Shown in pieces: positions 5,019-5,497 of a stretch of DNA of 5,497 bases. Source of the stretch: CBFGRU01 sp965651255 (GTDB taxonomy: Bacteria > Planctomycetota > Phycisphaerae > Phycisphaerales > SM1A02). How positions within the stretch are numbered: position 1 is the first letter of the stretch; every line of letters starts with the position of its first letter. Both the position numbers and the translations under genes were made by a program. Under the pieces are notes generated by a model. It searched no databases, was not told where the DNA came from, and saw nothing but the letters and a program-made list of their open reading frames with translations. The DNA is taken from the NCBI GenBank assembly GCA_965651255.1, contig CBFGRU010000212.1:1-5497 (forward strand), given 5' to 3'.

Positions 5019-5497
5019 AGCGTCTCGTCTCGCACCTCTGCGCGGGACTCCTACTCTGCCTGATCGCCGCGCAGGTGATCGCGCAGGAGTCCGGCCCGTC
5101 CTACGCGATTCGCGCGGGACGCATCTACCCCGTCGCGAACGGTCAGCCGTGGCTGATCGAGAACGGCATCATCATCGTGCGCAACGGTCGCATCGAAGCG
5201 ATCGGCCGCGATATCGCGATTCCGCCCGATCTGCGTGTGTACGACTGGCCCGATGCGACCATTACGCCGGGCTTCGTGCTGGCATCATCGGGCGTTGCGG
5301 GTGAGCATCGCGGCGATGAATCGGTCGGGGCCGGCTACCGCGCGGCCGATGCGTTCAATCAGTACGGCGACTATCACGCCTGGCTGGCCGGCGGTGTGAC
5401 GACGGTGCATCTGAACCCCGGCTGGCATCGACTCATCACCGGTCGCGGCGCGATCGTTCGCCTCGGTGGCGAGCCGGCATCGCGCGTGCTCAGTGAA
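5015..5497 (+). CDS. Exported amidohydrolase-fold protein, 5' part only (gene 5)
   Basis: The start ATG at 5015 overlaps the gene 4 stop (ATGA). The frame stays open to the right edge, giving 161 residues. A signal peptide with a Lys-Arg start and hydrophobic core at about 8-22 likely ends at VIA (Ala23). The N-terminal beta-sandwich follows (about 30-82), with IRAGRIYPVANG and IVRNGRIEAIG typical of the family. TPGFVLASSGVAG (84-96) stands where the family has PGLIDAHSHLG: Asp becomes Leu89 and the His positions become Ser91 and Gly93, so the first metal site is missing. AGGVTTVHLNPGWH (125-138) and ITGRGAIVRLGG (141-152) match the strand and glycine loop also seen in gene 4 (DGVTTVHVTQ, VIGAQTRVV). 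The central and C-terminal catalytic segments are beyond the window, so inactivity is inferred from the first motif only. Confidence 0.88.
   Translation, partial: MKRLVSHLCAGLLLCLIAAQVIAQESGPSYAIRAGRIYPVANGQPWLIENGIIIVRNGRIEAIGRDIAIPPDLRVYDWPDATITPGFVLASSGVAGEHRGDESVGAGYRAADAFNQYGDYHAWLAGGVTTVHLNPGWHRLITGRGAIVRLGGEPASRVLSE

Overview
The window is a GC-rich, densely coding stretch read entirely on the + strand. It holds five consecutive genes, the first cut by the left edge and the last by the right edge. All five encode diverged paralogues of the amidohydrolase / imidazolonepropionase-related family (COG1228-type). The four genes with visible N-termini each begin with a Sec-type signal peptide, so the products should act in the periplasm or outside the cell. 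High GC, exported proteins and tandem runs of exported amidohydrolase paralogues fit a Gram-negative bacterium. I lean weakly towards Planctomycetota (Phycisphaerae-like), but nothing here fixes the taxon.

Layout: gene 1 (left edge to 608, 3' part only) overlaps gene 2 (605-1795) by 4 bases. An 83-base gap with a 12-base palindrome follows, then gene 3 (1879-3504). A 68-base gap with a strong GC hairpin leads to gene 4 (3573-5018), which overlaps gene 5 (5015 to right edge) by 4 bases. This looks like one operon made of two overlapping gene pairs flanking a single gene. No tRNA, rRNA, mobile element, CRISPR array or U-tract terminator was seen.

The main observation is that the family scaffold is kept while the metal-binding catalytic positions are gone. 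Family members normally carry an Asp-Ala-His-x-His motif after the first strand, a His-Ala-His segment in the middle of the barrel, and a Gly-Ser-Asp near the end. Here the first motif reads D-L-A-S-S, D-A-N-A-L, D-P-Q-S-W and L-A-S-S-G in genes 2, 3, 4 and 5. The middle segment reads A-A-D, I-C-E, H-A-R and Y-V-G in genes 1 to 4. The late Asp aligns with Gly, Ser, Arg and Asn in genes 1 to 4. The flanking fold signatures, such as the C-terminal 'LG-I--GK-AD-V--SGDP' strand, remain recognisable. I infer a set of exported pseudoenzymes, perhaps subunits of a hetero-oligomeric complex or binders of a shared ligand.

Gene 3 adds a new part: an insertion of about 100 residues with an acidic helix, a His-rich run and two CxxC knuckles. 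It looks like a metal-binding module placed where the lost His-x-His would have led into the barrel. Gene 4 adds a charged helix and a Gly/Asn/Asp-rich C-terminal tail.
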